Positions 25,168-34,436 of a stretch of DNA of 64,000 nucleotides are shown in pieces. The stretch is taken from assembly GCA_016699695.1 (NCBI GenBank), contig CP065006.1, positions 1,364,001 through 1,428,000 of the forward strand, read 5' to 3'. The notes under the pieces were generated by a model, which was not told where the DNA came from, ran no database searches, and saw only the letters and a list, made by a program, of their open reading frames with translations. Each line of letters starts with the position of its first letter. Positions within the stretch are counted from its first letter, which is position 1. Both the position numbers and the translations under genes were made by a program. This DNA is from Bacteroidota bacterium (GTDB lineage: Bacteria > Bacteroidota > Bacteroidia > Bacteroidales > UBA10428).

Positions 25168-26520
25168 ATGAACATTACCAGGCAGAATGTGGACGAACTG
25201 AATGCAGTACTCACGCTTGAATTGACCAAAGAAGATTACCATGAGCGTGTTGAAAAGGTTTTAAACGATTACCGGAAGAAAGCCACTATTCCAGGTTTCC
25301 GTCCGGGCAAAGTACCCTTTGGCATGATACGAAAAATGTATGGCAAACCTGTATTGGCCGAAGAAATCAACAAACTGATCTCGGAGTCGTTAAGCAACTA
25401 CCTTGTAAGCGAAAAACTCGACATTTTAGGCGAACCCCTTCCACACGAAGGCGATAATAAAACCCTCGACTTCGATAAGGATACCAGCTTTGAATTTAAA
25501 TTCGACCTGGGCCTTGCCCCCCAATTCGATCTTAGTCTCAGCAATAAAGACAAGCTTACATTCCATAAAATAAAAGTCGATAAAGAGCTTATTCAAAAAT
25601 ATGTCGATAACTACACCCAGCGCATGGGTCAGTTTGTGAATGTGGATAAGATTGAAGACAAGGACATGCTCACCGTAAAAATCAATCAGCTCAACGATAG
25701 TGGAGAAATTCTGGAAGCTGGTATTTACGTGGACGAAGCCCGCTTGTCTACCGACCTGATACAGGATCAGGATATCAAGAAGACCATTCTGAAAGCATCA
25801 AAGGGCGACACCCTTGTTCTGGATTTAAAGAAGGCTTACACCAACGAGTTTGACCTCGCAGCTCTCCTGAAAATAAAAAGAGAAGAACTGGCAGCAATCA
25901 CCAGCCTATTCAAAATAAACATTCAGGAAATACAGCGTTTTGCAAAAGCCGAGGTGAATCAGGAACTGTTCGATAAAGTCTATGGCGAAGGCACCATCAG
26001 CAGCGAAGCCGAATTTCATCAGAAAATAAGCGAAGAAGCCGCTTTAAACCTTGAACGCGATAGCGAATACAGATTAAAACTCGACGCCAAAGAGTTACTG
26101 GTAAAGAAGTTTAAAAAAGACCTTCCGCAGGCATTCCTCAAACGCTGGCTCATTGCCGTGAACGAAGGAAAATTCAGCCAGGAAGAAATCGATAAAGACT
26201 TCGATAAATTCACCGAAGATTTGAAATGGCAACTGATTAAAAACCGCATTGCCAAAGAAAATAACATTGAACTGAATGCTGAAGATTTGAAAGAGGCTGC
26301 AAAACAACAGGCACGTATGCAATTTGCCTATTATGGCATGAACAATGTACCCGATGAGCACCTCGAGCAGTTCTCGCGCCGCACTCTCGAAAATAAAGAT
26401 GAAATGCGCAAATTGCATGAAAATACCCTTGAAGAAAAAATAGTCGCCTTTGTGAAGCAAACGGTAAAAATCGAAGAAAAAGAAATCAGCCTCGAAAAGT
26501 TTAACAAACTATTCGAATAA
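25168..26520 (+). CDS. tig: Trigger factor
   Basis: Trigger factor is the ribosome-bound chaperone that meets nascent chains. The 450-residue protein has the N-terminal ribosome-binding domain with the signature TIPGFRPGKVPFGMIRKMYG (GFRxGKxP, about residues 40-58), and a helical C-terminal substrate-binding region (about 255-440) with many charged helices. The middle FKBP-type domain (about 150-250) is poorly conserved and lacks clear peptidyl-prolyl isomerase residues, which is usual in Bacteroidota. Followed after 100 bases by clpP and clpX, the classic tig-clpP-clpX order, but a strong terminator intervenes. Confidence 0.95.
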   Translation: MNITRQNVDELNAVLTLELTKEDYHERVEKVLNDYRKKATIPGFRPGKVPFGMIRKMYGKPVLAEEINKLISESLSNYLVSEKLDILGEPLPHEGDNKTLDFDKDTSFEFKFDLGLAPQFDLSLSNKDKLTFHKIKVDKELIQKYVDNYTQRMGQFVNVDKIEDKDMLTVKINQLNDSGEILEAGIYVDEARLSTDLIQDQDIKKTILKASKGDTLVLDLKKAYTNEFDLAALLKIKREELAAITSLFKINIQEIQRFAKAEVNQELFDKVYGEGTISSEAEFHQKISEEAALNLERDSEYRLKLDAKELLVKKFKKDLPQAFLKRWLIAVNEGKFSQEEIDKDFDKFTEDLKWQLIKNRIAKENNIELNAEDLKEAAKQQARMQFAYYGMNNVPDEHLEQFSRRTLENKDEMRKLHENTLEEKIVAFVKQTVKIEEKEISLEKFNKLFE

Positions 26521-26550
26521 ATTATCTGATTGAAATGAAAAATTCTAAAA

Positions 26551-26578
26551 ATGAGCAGCCAGTCTGCTCATTTTTTTT
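26551..26578 (+). terminator. Intrinsic terminator of tig
   Basis: Perfect 8-bp stem ATGAGCAG/CTGCTCAT (26551-26558 with 26564-26571), 5-base loop CCAGT, then eight T (26571-26578). A textbook rho-independent terminator that isolates tig from clpPX. Confidence 0.92.
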
Positions 26579-26595
26579 CACTCAAAAAAATAATG

Positions 26596-26603
26596 TACCT
26601 TTG
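26596..26603 (+). promoter_or_regulatory. -7 box of clpP-clpX
   Basis: TACCTTTG fits TAnnTTTG and lies 17 bases before the clpP ATG (26621), directly after the tig terminator. The leader would be only about ten bases. Confidence 0.6.
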
Positions 26604-26620
26604 TTGTAAACAGAATTAAC

Positions 26621-27298
26621 ATGGATTATATAAAAGATTTTCGAAATTATGCCGTAAAACATCGTGGCATAACCAGTATACACCTGGACAAAATCACTTC
26701 TACCTATAACAGTTACATTTCGCCCACCATCATCGAAGAGCGCCAGCTGAATATTGCCACTATGGATGTATTCTCTCGACTTATGATGGACCGCATTATC
26801 TTTTTAGGCCTTCCTATTGATGATTATGTAGCGAATGTAATTCAGGCTCAACTGCTCTACCTCGACTCGGCTGACCCGGGAAAGGACATTCAGATTTACT
26901 TTAACTCCCCGGGAGGCTCAGTGCATGCCGGACTTGGCATTTACGACACCATGCAGTTTATCAGCTCCGATGTGGCCACCATTTGCACCGGTATGGCTGC
27001 CTCTATGGCTGCTGTTTTGCTTTGTGCAGGCACAAAGGGGAAACGTTCTGCCTTAAAACATTCCAGGGTGATGATTCACCAACCTATGGGTGGCGCACAA
27101 GGTCAAGCCTCAGACATAGAAATTACTACCCGTGAGATTGTAAAATTGAAAAAAGAGCTTTATACCATCATTTCCGATCATTCTGGTAAACCCTATGAAG
27201 AAGTGGAAAAAGACTCCGACCGCGATTACTGGATGACTTCGCAGGAAGCCCACGCCTACGGAATGGTAGATGAAGTGCTGCTTAAAACAAAAAAATAA
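26621..27298 (+). CDS. clpP: ATP-dependent Clp protease proteolytic subunit ClpP
   Basis: ClpP is the serine protease chamber of ClpXP/ClpAP. The 225-residue protein has the triad region intact: S128 in GMAASMAAVLL, H153 in RVMIHQPMGG, and a downstream Asp in EKDSDRDYWM. YFNSPGGSVHAGL (93-105) is the oxyanion-loop signature. The N-terminal 30 residues before the axial loop are longer than the mature E. coli protein and may include a processed propeptide. clpX follows after 11 bases, so enzyme and ATPase are made together. Confidence 0.97.
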   Translation: MDYIKDFRNYAVKHRGITSIHLDKITSTYNSYISPTIIEERQLNIATMDVFSRLMMDRIIFLGLPIDDYVANVIQAQLLYLDSADPGKDIQIYFNSPGGSVHAGLGIYDTMQFISSDVATICTGMAASMAAVLLCAGTKGKRSALKHSRVMIHQPMGGAQGQASDIEITTREIVKLKKELYTIISDHSGKPYEEVEKDSDRDYWMTSQEAHAYGMVDEVLLKTKK

Positions 27299-27309
27299 AA
27301 CCTGCTGCC

Positions 27310-28527
27310 ATGGATAGATGTTCGTTCTGCGGAAGAGAAAAGCGCGATACTAACTTGCTTATTGCCGGAATATCGGGCCATATTTGCGACAATTGCATCG
27401 AGCAGGCTTATGATATTGTGCAGGAGGAGCTCAAGAAAAAAAACGACTTCGACATCAACACCATTAAGCAGATTAAGCCCGCAGAGATTAAAAAATTTCT
27501 CGACCTGTATGTGATTGGCCAGGATGAAGCCAAAAAATTTCTGTCGGTAGCTGTTTACAACCACTACAAAAGATTAATGCATTTCTCTCGTAAGGATAAC
27601 GAAGTGGAAATCGATAAATCGAATATTATTTTGGTTGGCGAAACTGGTACCGGAAAAACCCTTTTAGCGCGCACCGTAGCCAAACTTTTACATGTGCCAT
27701 TTACCATTGTCGATGCCACGGTGCTTACCGAAGCCGGATATGTCGGCGAGGATATCGAAAGCATTCTTACCCGTTTACTCCAGGTAGCCGATTACAACGT
27801 CGAAGCCGCCGAAAAAGGCATTGTATTTATCGACGAAATAGATAAAATTGCCCGTAAATCGGACAACCCCTCCATTACCCGCGATGTGTCGGGCGAAGGA
27901 GTGCAGCAGGGATTACTAAAACTGCTCGAAGGTTCGGTGGTTAATGTGCCCCCGCAAGGTGGCCGCAAACACCCCGACCAGAAAATGATACCCGTTGATA
28001 CACGTAACATTTTATTTATTTGCGGAGGTGCATTTGATGGCATCGAAAGAAAGATCAGCCAACGACTGAACACCCAGGTTGTAGGTTTCAACGCTGCTAA
28101 AGGTGCCGACCGCATCGATCGCAGTAACCTGCTGCAATATATTGCCCCGCAGGATTTAAAAGCCTTTGGATTGATACCGGAAATAATCGGCCGCCTTCCT
28201 GTACTTACCTACCTCAATCCACTCGACAGAGATGCATTGCGTCAGATATTGACCGACCCAAAAAATGCCATTATCAAGCAATACACTAAATTGTTTGAAA
28301 TGGACAATATCCAACTAAGTTTTCAGAACGATGCGCTCGAATTTATTGTCGACAAAGCCATTGAGTTTAAATTAGGTGCCCGCGGATTGCGCTCCATTTG
28401 CGAAGCAATTATGATGGATGCCATGTTTAACCTGCCCTCGACAGACAGCAAGGAGATAAAGATTACAAAAAAATACGCTCAGGAAAAACTCGACAAACAA
28501 GATATTAAGCGTCTAAAAGCAGCTTAA
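27310..28527 (+). CDS. clpX: ATP-dependent Clp protease ATPase subunit ClpX
   Basis: ClpX unfolds tagged substrates and feeds them to ClpP. The 405-residue protein has the C4 zinc-binding domain (C4, C7, C26, C29 in CSFCGRE and ICDNC), Walker A GETGTGKTLLART, Walker B VFIDEIDKIARK, the pore loop GYVGEDIES, sensor and C-terminal AAA lid up to residue 400. It contains the IGF-type ClpP docking region LKAFGLIPEIIGRLP. It is the second gene of the clpPX unit; the trp promoter begins directly after its stop. Confidence 0.98.
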   Translation: MDRCSFCGREKRDTNLLIAGISGHICDNCIEQAYDIVQEELKKKNDFDINTIKQIKPAEIKKFLDLYVIGQDEAKKFLSVAVYNHYKRLMHFSRKDNEVEIDKSNIILVGETGTGKTLLARTVAKLLHVPFTIVDATVLTEAGYVGEDIESILTRLLQVADYNVEAAEKGIVFIDEIDKIARKSDNPSITRDVSGEGVQQGLLKLLEGSVVNVPPQGGRKHPDQKMIPVDTRNILFICGGAFDGIERKISQRLNTQVVGFNAAKGADRIDRSNLLQYIAPQDLKAFGLIPEIIGRLPVLTYLNPLDRDALRQILTDPKNAIIKQYTKLFEMDNIQLSFQNDALEFIVDKAIEFKLGARGLRSICEAIMMDAMFNLPSTDSKEIKITKKYAQEKLDKQDIKRLKAA

Positions 28528-28528
28528 G

Positions 28529-28561
28529 TTTGTTTTTTTGAAAAATTATAATTTATATTTG
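28529..28561 (+). promoter_or_regulatory. Promoter of the trp operon
   Basis: TTTG (28529-28532), 21 bases, then TATATTTG (28554-28561) match both elements of the Bacteroidota promoter consensus. The start site would fall near 28567, just before the leader peptide start at 28581. Confidence 0.7.
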
Positions 28562-28580
28562 CATAAACAACAGAAAAACA

Positions 28581-28637
28581 ATGACAACTAACTTTTGCGC
28601 AAATTGGTGGTGGCTGGGACTTACAGAAACAATGTGA
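28581..28637 (+). CDS. trpL: trp operon leader peptide
   Basis: An 18-codon ORF, MTTNFCANWWWLGLTETM, with three consecutive TGG codons at positions 9-11. It lies between the trp promoter and a strong terminator directly upstream of trpE. This is the layout of ribosome-mediated attenuation: when charged tRNA-Trp is scarce, ribosomes stall on the Trp codons and prevent the terminator from forming. The frame closes with TGA at 28635-28637. Confidence 0.88.
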   Translation: MTTNFCANWWWLGLTETM

Positions 28638-28670
28638 GAAAGACACCTTTTGTGTAAAAACAAAATATAG

Positions 28671-28705
28671 AACGGCCTGTCGAACTCACGACAGGCCGTT
28701 TTTAA
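28671..28705 (+). terminator. trp attenuator terminator
   Basis: A perfect 12-bp stem, AACGGCCTGTCG (28671-28682) with CGACAGGCCGTT (28689-28700), and a 6-base loop AACTCA, followed by a short T-rich stretch (28699-28707). It ends about 40 bases before trpE. By eye I find no equally strong antiterminator pairing, only a possible ACAG/CTGT contact with the left arm, so the switching partner is unsettled. Confidence 0.9.
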
Positions 28706-28743
28706 TTTAAACCCAACAGACAATAACATCGAAAAATATAAGC

Positions 28744-30147
28744 ATGAAAAAAGTTAAAATTACCTGCATAAGCCGCCAGATGCTCGCCGATGTAATTACC
28801 CCGGTAAGCATTTATTTAAGGGCAAGGGAAGAATACCCCAATTCCATACTTCTAGAAAGCTCCGACTACCACGGAAACGAAAACAGCTATTCATTTATCT
28901 GTTTGCAACCAATTGCCACATTTCAGGTACAAGATGGACATTATTTTATTGATTTGCCCAACCAAAATAAGGAGGAAGGAAAAATCAGCCAGCCTTCGGA
29001 TTTTCGTGACAGATTCAATGATTTTATTGCCATTTTCGAAACTCATCAAGCTGAGAAATTACCTGTAAATGGCATTTTTGGGTATTGCGAATACGATGCC
29101 GTAGAATATTTTGAAACCTTAAAACTAAAGCATGCCCATACAAGTCCTTACAGCATTCCGCAAGTAAGATACAGCATGTATAAATACATCATCGCCATTA
29201 ACCATTTCAACAATGAACTGCATTTAATTGAAAATCTGGTAGAAGGCGAAAACAGCAGCATCTCGCGAATCGAATCACTCATCAACAGTCAAAACTTTAA
29301 AACCTACAGCTTTGCCGCCATAGAGAACGAAGTTTCGAACCTTACCGACCAGGGTTACATGGATTTGGTTGAAATGGGGAAAAAACATTGCTACCGCGGT
29401 GATGTGTTTCAGATTGTACTTTCACGCCAGTATTCGCAAAAATACGAAGGCGATGCTTTTAATGTATACAGGGCCTTGCGCTCGGTAAACCCTTCGCCCT
29501 ACTTGTTTTATTTCGATTATACCGATTATCAGATTTTTGGGTCATCGCCAGAGGCACAAATAAAAGTTGCCAATAAAAGAGCAGTGATTAACCCCATAGC
29601 TGGCACCTTTAAACGCACCGGCGATGATGCAAAAGATAAACTATTGGCCGAAGAACTGGCAAAGGATAAAAAAGAAAATGCCGAACATGTTATGTTGGTT
29701 GACCTGGCCAGAAACGACCTGAGCCGTTTTACTACTGATGTAAGGGTCGACAGCTACCGCGAAATTCAGTATTACTCGCATGTACTCCACATGGTATCCA
29801 CGGTATCCGGACAGTTGCGTAAAGCCGACGATGTGGTGGATATTATGATGTCAACTTTTCCGGCAGGTACACTTTCGGGTGCCCCAAAATACAAAGCCAT
29901 GCAGCTGATTGACCAATACGAAAACCAAAACCGTGGATATTATGGTGGGGCAATCGGTTACCTTGGTTTCGATGGCAATTTGAATCATGCCATCATGATA
30001 CGCACCTTTCTAAGCAAGGCAAAAACCCTCTACTATCAAGCCGGAGCAGGAATTGTGTCGGTATCAGTCAAAGAGAATGAACTTCAGGAAGTAAACAACA
30101 AACTGGGCGCATTAAAAAAAGCCATTGCCCTTGCCCAAAAAATATAA
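28744..30147 (+). CDS. trpE: Anthranilate synthase component I
   Basis: TrpE makes anthranilate from chorismate using ammonia supplied by TrpG. The 467-residue protein shows the Trp feedback-binding element LLESSDYHGNENSYSF (about 37-52) and the chorismate-binding core: GDVFQIVLSRQY, PSPYLFYFDY, FGSSPEAQIKV, PIAGTFKRTGDD, EHVMLVDLARND and the C-terminal TFPAGTLSGAPKYKAMQLI. It is the first structural gene of trpEGDCFBA, directly behind the attenuator, with trpG 11 bases downstream. A para-aminobenzoate synthase role is less likely given the operon. Confidence 0.97.
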   Translation: MKKVKITCISRQMLADVITPVSIYLRAREEYPNSILLESSDYHGNENSYSFICLQPIATFQVQDGHYFIDLPNQNKEEGKISQPSDFRDRFNDFIAIFETHQAEKLPVNGIFGYCEYDAVEYFETLKLKHAHTSPYSIPQVRYSMYKYIIAINHFNNELHLIENLVEGENSSISRIESLINSQNFKTYSFAAIENEVSNLTDQGYMDLVEMGKKHCYRGDVFQIVLSRQYSQKYEGDAFNVYRALRSVNPSPYLFYFDYTDYQIFGSSPEAQIKVANKRAVINPIAGTFKRTGDDAKDKLLAEELAKDKKENAEHVMLVDLARNDLSRFTTDVRVDSYREIQYYSHVLHMVSTVSGQLRKADDVVDIMMSTFPAGTLSGAPKYKAMQLIDQYENQNRGYYGGAIGYLGFDGNLNHAIMIRTFLSKAKTLYYQAGAGIVSVSVKENELQEVNNKLGALKKAIALAQKI

Positions 30148-30158
30148 TCCATTTTACC

Positions 30159-30737
30159 ATGAAAATATTAGTCATAGACAATTACGACTCCTTCACCTAT
30201 AACCTGGTACATTACCTCGAAAACCTTACCCACCAGCATGTAGATGTATTCCGCAACGACCAGATATCGTTAGACGCAGTAGACAATTACGATAAAATTC
30301 TTCTTTCTCCGGGACCTGGTGTGCCGGAAGAAGCAGGAATCTGTCTCGACCTAATCAGACGCTTTGCCCCTACCAAGAGTATTTTGGGGGTGTGCCTTGG
30401 GCATCAAGCCATTGGCGAAGCCTTTGGAGGTACACTTATTAACCTCGACACAGTTTATCATGGAGTGTCTACAGAGATTGGTGTAGTAGCTCCGGAAGAC
30501 AGGCTGTACAACAAGATACCAGGGACCTTTGAAGTGGGCCGTTACCACTCCTGGGTAGTGGACCGGGAAAGCTTACCAGAGTGTTTGAAAATTACAAGCC
30601 TCGACAACAGGGGGCTAATCATGGGCCTTAGCCACAAAGAGTATGATGTGAAAGGGGTTCAATATCATCCTGAGTCAGTACTCACCCAACATGGTATGCA
30701 ACTGCTCGAAAACTGGCTTGCTTACCCAACTAACTAA
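30159..30737 (+). CDS. trpG: Anthranilate synthase component II (glutamine amidotransferase)
   Basis: A 192-residue class I glutamine amidotransferase that supplies ammonia to TrpE. The catalytic cysteine is C79 in LGVCLGHQAIGEAFGG; His and Glu are in GVQYHPESVLTQHG near residue 170. The N-terminal IDNYDSFTYNLVHYL and SPGPGVPEEAG blocks are family signatures. It is separate from trpD here, unlike the TrpGD fusion of E. coli. It may double as the amidotransferase for para-aminobenzoate synthesis, as in many bacteria. Confidence 0.97.
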   Translation: MKILVIDNYDSFTYNLVHYLENLTHQHVDVFRNDQISLDAVDNYDKILLSPGPGVPEEAGICLDLIRRFAPTKSILGVCLGHQAIGEAFGGTLINLDTVYHGVSTEIGVVAPEDRLYNKIPGTFEVGRYHSWVVDRESLPECLKITSLDNRGLIMGLSHKEYDVKGVQYHPESVLTQHGMQLLENWLAYPTN

Positions 30738-30772
30738 AGTACTGCATTGTTTATTCACTATCAACGAAAGAA

Positions 30773-31768
30773 ATGAAGGACACACTGCGATATTTATTTG
30801 CTCACCAGACATTGTTCAGAGAACAGGCGAAGGATACGCTAAAGAGTATTAGCCAGGGTTTTTATTCCGAAGCTGAAATAGCTGCATTTATCACCGTATA
30901 TCTCATGCGCCCCATTACCCCGGACGAGTTGGCTGGTTTTCGCGATGCCTTGCTCGATTTATGCATTCCGGCAGATTGTTCAGATTACAATACCATCGAC
31001 GTTTGTGGCACAGGAGGCGACGAAAAGAACACTTTTAACATCTCCACAGCCACAGCTTTTATTCTGGCAGGTGCAGGCATCAAAGTGGTAAAGCATGGCA
31101 ATTATAGCGCCTCGTCGGTTTGCGGATCGTCGAACTTACTCGAACACTTAGGATACCGGTTTTCGAACGAGGCAGGGAAAATCCGCAAAGAACTGGAACA
31201 AACTAATTTCTGTTACCTGCATGCCCCGCTGTTTCATCCAGCCATGAAACAGGTAGGCCCGGTAAGAAAATCACTTGGAGTAAGAACCTTTTTTAACTTG
31301 CTTGGGCCAATGGTAAATCCAGCCCGTCCACAAAACCAGCTGGTAGGCGTATACAACCAGGAGGTAATGGAACTGTATCATCATGTGTACAAAACTTCAG
31401 GGTTGAATTATACACTTCTACACAATCTTGATGGGTACGATGAGATATCCCTCACCAATCCCTTTCGGGTAATCTCCCAATTCGATGACCGGGTTTTTTC
31501 TCCGGAAGATATCCAATTGACCACCGTTCATCCTGTAGATTTAGCAGGTGGCAAGAATATTGAAGACTCAGCGAAACTATTTATACATATTTTGGAAGGG
31601 AATGGAACAAAGGTTCAAAACGACGTAGTTTCGGCCAATGCTGCCTTTGGAATCAAATGCATGTATCCTGAAAAAAGTATTGAAGAATGCCTGGCAACAG
31701 TCCGCGAAAGTTTGGAAAAAGGCAAAGCTTTGGCCGCATTAAAAAAACTTATTAAACTTCAACCCTAA
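30773..31768 (+). CDS. trpD: Anthranilate phosphoribosyltransferase
   Basis: TrpD transfers the phosphoribosyl group from PRPP to anthranilate. The 331-residue protein has the PRPP-binding signature CGTGGDEKNTFNIST, the KHGNYSASSVCGSSNLLEHLG block and GPMVNPARPQNQLVGVYN. The N-terminal helical bundle (1-65) and the alpha/beta domain are both complete. It lies 35 bases after trpG and 10 before trpC, within the operon. Confidence 0.96.
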   Translation: MKDTLRYLFAHQTLFREQAKDTLKSISQGFYSEAEIAAFITVYLMRPITPDELAGFRDALLDLCIPADCSDYNTIDVCGTGGDEKNTFNISTATAFILAGAGIKVVKHGNYSASSVCGSSNLLEHLGYRFSNEAGKIRKELEQTNFCYLHAPLFHPAMKQVGPVRKSLGVRTFFNLLGPMVNPARPQNQLVGVYNQEVMELYHHVYKTSGLNYTLLHNLDGYDEISLTNPFRVISQFDDRVFSPEDIQLTTVHPVDLAGGKNIEDSAKLFIHILEGNGTKVQNDVVSANAAFGIKCMYPEKSIEECLATVRESLEKGKALAALKKLIKLQP

Positions 31769-31778
31769 TATCATAGGC

Positions 31779-32564
31779 ATGACGATTCTTGACGAAATAA
31801 TATCCTACAAAAGAAAAGAAGTAGCCAGTTGTAAAGAGTTAATCAGCACTGCAGAGCTCGAGCAGATGGTGCTATTTCAACGTCCGGTCCTGAGCATGAA
31901 AGAATCGATACAAAAAAAGGGACCCAATGCCATTATCGCTGAGTTTAAACGACAATCACCTTCGAAAGGTGTCATTAACAACAAGGTAAAGGTCGAAGAG
32001 GTAACCAAAGCCTATTCGCAAGCCGGAGCCGCTGCTATTTCGGTGCTTACCGATTTTAATTTTTTTGGGGGTAGCATCGACGATCTGGTCGCAGCACGCA
32101 GGCAAGTAAATATTCCCTTGCTTCGCAAAGAGTTTATCATCGACGAATACCAGCTTATCGAAGCAAAAGCCTATGGTGCTGATGCCATCCTGCTTATTGC
32201 CGCGGTGCTTTCAGCTGAAGAAATTCAATCGCTCTATGCATTTGCAAAACAACTTGGACTGGAAGTTTTGCTGGAAATACATAACGAAGAAGAACTCGAC
32301 AAAATAAACAGCAATGCCGATCTGGTGGGTATCAACAACCGTAACCTGAAAACCTTTGAGGTAAACATCGAAAACTCAATTCGACTTGCTAGCATGCTGC
32401 CGGCCGATATGCCAAAAATTGCCGAGAGTGGCATCCATTCTGTTGATATTATCCAGCTATTACAAAAAAAAGGTTTTGATGGTTTTCTCATGGGCGAAAA
32501 CTTTATGAAGACCGAGAACCCAGGCATGGCTTTTCAAACTTTTATGCAACAGCTTAAGGAATGA
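31779..32564 (+). CDS. trpC: Indole-3-glycerol phosphate synthase
   Basis: TrpC closes the indole ring to form indole-3-glycerol phosphate. The 261-residue TIM-barrel protein starts with TILDEIISYKRKEVA and contains IIAEFKRQSPSKG with its catalytic Lys, LLRKEFIIDEYQL, GADAILLIAAVLS, VGINNRNLKTFEV and ESGIHS. It is a stand-alone enzyme, not fused to TrpF. Its stop overlaps the trpF start by four bases (ATGA), a sign of translational coupling. Confidence 0.96.
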   Translation: MTILDEIISYKRKEVASCKELISTAELEQMVLFQRPVLSMKESIQKKGPNAIIAEFKRQSPSKGVINNKVKVEEVTKAYSQAGAAAISVLTDFNFFGGSIDDLVAARRQVNIPLLRKEFIIDEYQLIEAKAYGADAILLIAAVLSAEEIQSLYAFAKQLGLEVLLEIHNEEELDKINSNADLVGINNRNLKTFEVNIENSIRLASMLPADMPKIAESGIHSVDIIQLLQKKGFDGFLMGENFMKTENPGMAFQTFMQQLKE

Positions 32565-33202
32565 GACGCACTTTAAAAATAAAAGTCTGTGGCATGCGCG
32601 ATGCTGCCAATATTGGTCAGGTTGCGGAATTAAAACCCGACTACCTGGGACTTATTTTTTACCCCAAATCGCCCCGATATGTCGAAGACTCTCTGGCACC
32701 GGCCATTCGCCAGACTATCCCTGATAACACCACACTAACAGGCGTCTTTGTCAACGAACTCCTGCCGGAAATAATTCGCAAATCGAACCTCTTTGGCTTT
32801 AAATGGATTCAGTTGCATGGAAACGAAAGCCCAGATTATTGTATGCAGTTGCAGGAACTCGGATTCACCCTTATTAAGGCTTTTGGGGTGAACGAACAAT
32901 TCAATTTCAAGAAACTGGATTCGTATCAGCAGGCCTGCACTTATTTTTTGTTCGATACCCGCTCGGAAGCGCACGGTGGCACCGGCAAGAAATTCGATTG
33001 GATGTTGTTGAAGCAATATTCCGGCGAGAAACCTTTCTTTTTAAGCGGAGGAATAGAGGCGAGCGATGCCCAGTCCATTCTATCCCTGACACTGGTGAAC
33101 CTTTTCGCTATTGACATCAACAGCCGGTTCGAAATGGAGCCCGGAATGAAAGATATACCCAAACTTCGGAAATTTTTCAAAGAAATACGTACCCATGAAT
33201 AA
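32561..33202 (+). CDS. trpF: Phosphoribosylanthranilate isomerase
   Basis: TrpF isomerises phosphoribosylanthranilate. The 213-residue TIM barrel has the catalytic cysteine in KVCGMRDAANI, LGLIFYPKSPRYV, GVFVNE, IQLHGNESPDYC and the C-terminal FLSGGIEASDA phosphate-binding region. The catalytic Asp lies in LFDTRSEAHGGTGKKFDW. It overlaps trpC by four bases and trpB by eight, so the three are tightly coupled. Confidence 0.96.
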   Translation: MRRTLKIKVCGMRDAANIGQVAELKPDYLGLIFYPKSPRYVEDSLAPAIRQTIPDNTTLTGVFVNELLPEIIRKSNLFGFKWIQLHGNESPDYCMQLQELGFTLIKAFGVNEQFNFKKLDSYQQACTYFLFDTRSEAHGGTGKKFDWMLLKQYSGEKPFFLSGGIEASDAQSILSLTLVNLFAIDINSRFEMEPGMKDIPKLRKFFKEIRTHE

Positions 33203-34394
33203 ATACACAGTAGATAAAGACGGCTTTTATGGTGAATTTGGGGGAGCCTACATCCCTGAGATGATGTACCGCAACATCACTGAATTGCAACATCGTTACC
33301 TCGAAATTATGGCCAGCAGCAGTTTTAAAAAAGAATTCGATGTGCTGATGCGCGACTTTGTCGGTCGCCCCTCACCGCTCTATTTCGCCCGCAGACTTTC
33401 TGCCAAATACAATACCAGGGTTTACATTAAGCGAGAGGACCTGAACCATACCGGATCGCACAAACTAAACAACACCATCGGTCAGATTCTTATCGCTCGT
33501 CAACTGGGCAAAACACGCATCATTGCCGAAACAGGGGCCGGACAACATGGAGTGGCTACTGCCACCGTTTGCGCCCTCTTTGGTATGCAATGCGTAGTTT
33601 ATATGGGCGAGGTGGATGTGAAACGGCAGATGCCCAATGTGCTGCGCATGAAAATGCTGGGTGCCGAAGTAATACCCGCCACCAGTGGCAATAAAACTCT
33701 AAAGGATGCTACCAACGAGGCCTTACGCGACTGGATTAACCATCCGATCGATACCCATTATATCATTGGTTCAGTAGTGGGGCCACACCCTTACCCCGAC
33801 CTGGTAGCGCGCCTTCAATCAGTTATCAGCGAAGAAATACGCTGGCAGCTAAAAGAGCACGAGGGGCGCGAAACTCCTGACTATGTGCTTGCCTGCGTGG
33901 GTGGTGGCAGCAATGCTGCCGGGGCTTTCTATCACTTTCTCGACGATGAAAAGGTAACACTGGTAGGTGCCGAAGCAGCAGGGCTGGGAGTTGAAAAAGC
34001 CGAAGAGACAGCGGCTACACTTACAATCGGATCGCCGGGAGTTTTGCACAGCGCACATACCATGCTCATGCAAACTTCCGATGGCCAGATAATTGAGCCT
34101 TATTCCATCTCTGCGGGCCTTGATTACCCGGGAGTTGGCCCTCTGCATGCCCACTTGTTTAAAACGGGCCGCGGAAAATACTATCCGGTAACTGACGATG
34201 AGGCCCTCAAGGCAGCCTTTATGCTTGCAAAACTCGAAGGTATTATACCCGCTTTGGAGTCGGCTCATGCATTTGCCCTACTCGAAAAAATGACTTTTAA
34301 TCAAAAGGATATAGTTGTGATAAACCTTTCGGGTAGGGGCGACAAGGATATGCAGACCTATATTGATGCAATGAATATACAAAACAAGGGATAG
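33195..34394 (+). CDS. trpB: Tryptophan synthase beta chain
   Basis: TrpB joins indole and serine with a PLP cofactor. The 399-residue protein carries K90 in EDLNHTGSHKLNN as the Schiff-base lysine, the KxxxAETGAGQHGVA region (RIIAETGAGQHGVATAT), the glycine-rich phosphate loop ACVGGGSNAAG and the end NLSGRGDKDM. It is of the normal TrpB1 type that works with TrpA. Overlaps trpF by eight bases; trpA starts 42 bases downstream. Confidence 0.98.
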   Translation: MNKYTVDKDGFYGEFGGAYIPEMMYRNITELQHRYLEIMASSSFKKEFDVLMRDFVGRPSPLYFARRLSAKYNTRVYIKREDLNHTGSHKLNNTIGQILIARQLGKTRIIAETGAGQHGVATATVCALFGMQCVVYMGEVDVKRQMPNVLRMKMLGAEVIPATSGNKTLKDATNEALRDWINHPIDTHYIIGSVVGPHPYPDLVARLQSVISEEIRWQLKEHEGRETPDYVLACVGGGSNAAGAFYHFLDDEKVTLVGAEAAGLGVEKAEETAATLTIGSPGVLHSAHTMLMQTSDGQIIEPYSISAGLDYPGVGPLHAHLFKTGRGKYYPVTDDEALKAAFMLAKLEGIIPALESAHAFALLEKMTFNQKDIVVINLSGRGDKDMQTYIDAMNIQNKG

Positions 34395-34436
34395 CCCAGG
34401 CTCCCAAAAAGCTTATCCTGCATTATACCAAGAAAT

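Noticed and set aside
27564..28115. Long minus-strand frames opposite clpX
   Set aside because: Shadow frames of a clear ClpX coding sequence; no start signals or family resemblance.
28571..28670. Antiterminator for the trp leader
   Set aside because: I tried pairing the Trp-codon region and the CACC and ACAG stretches with the terminator arms; only 4-5 bp contacts were found, not enough to call.
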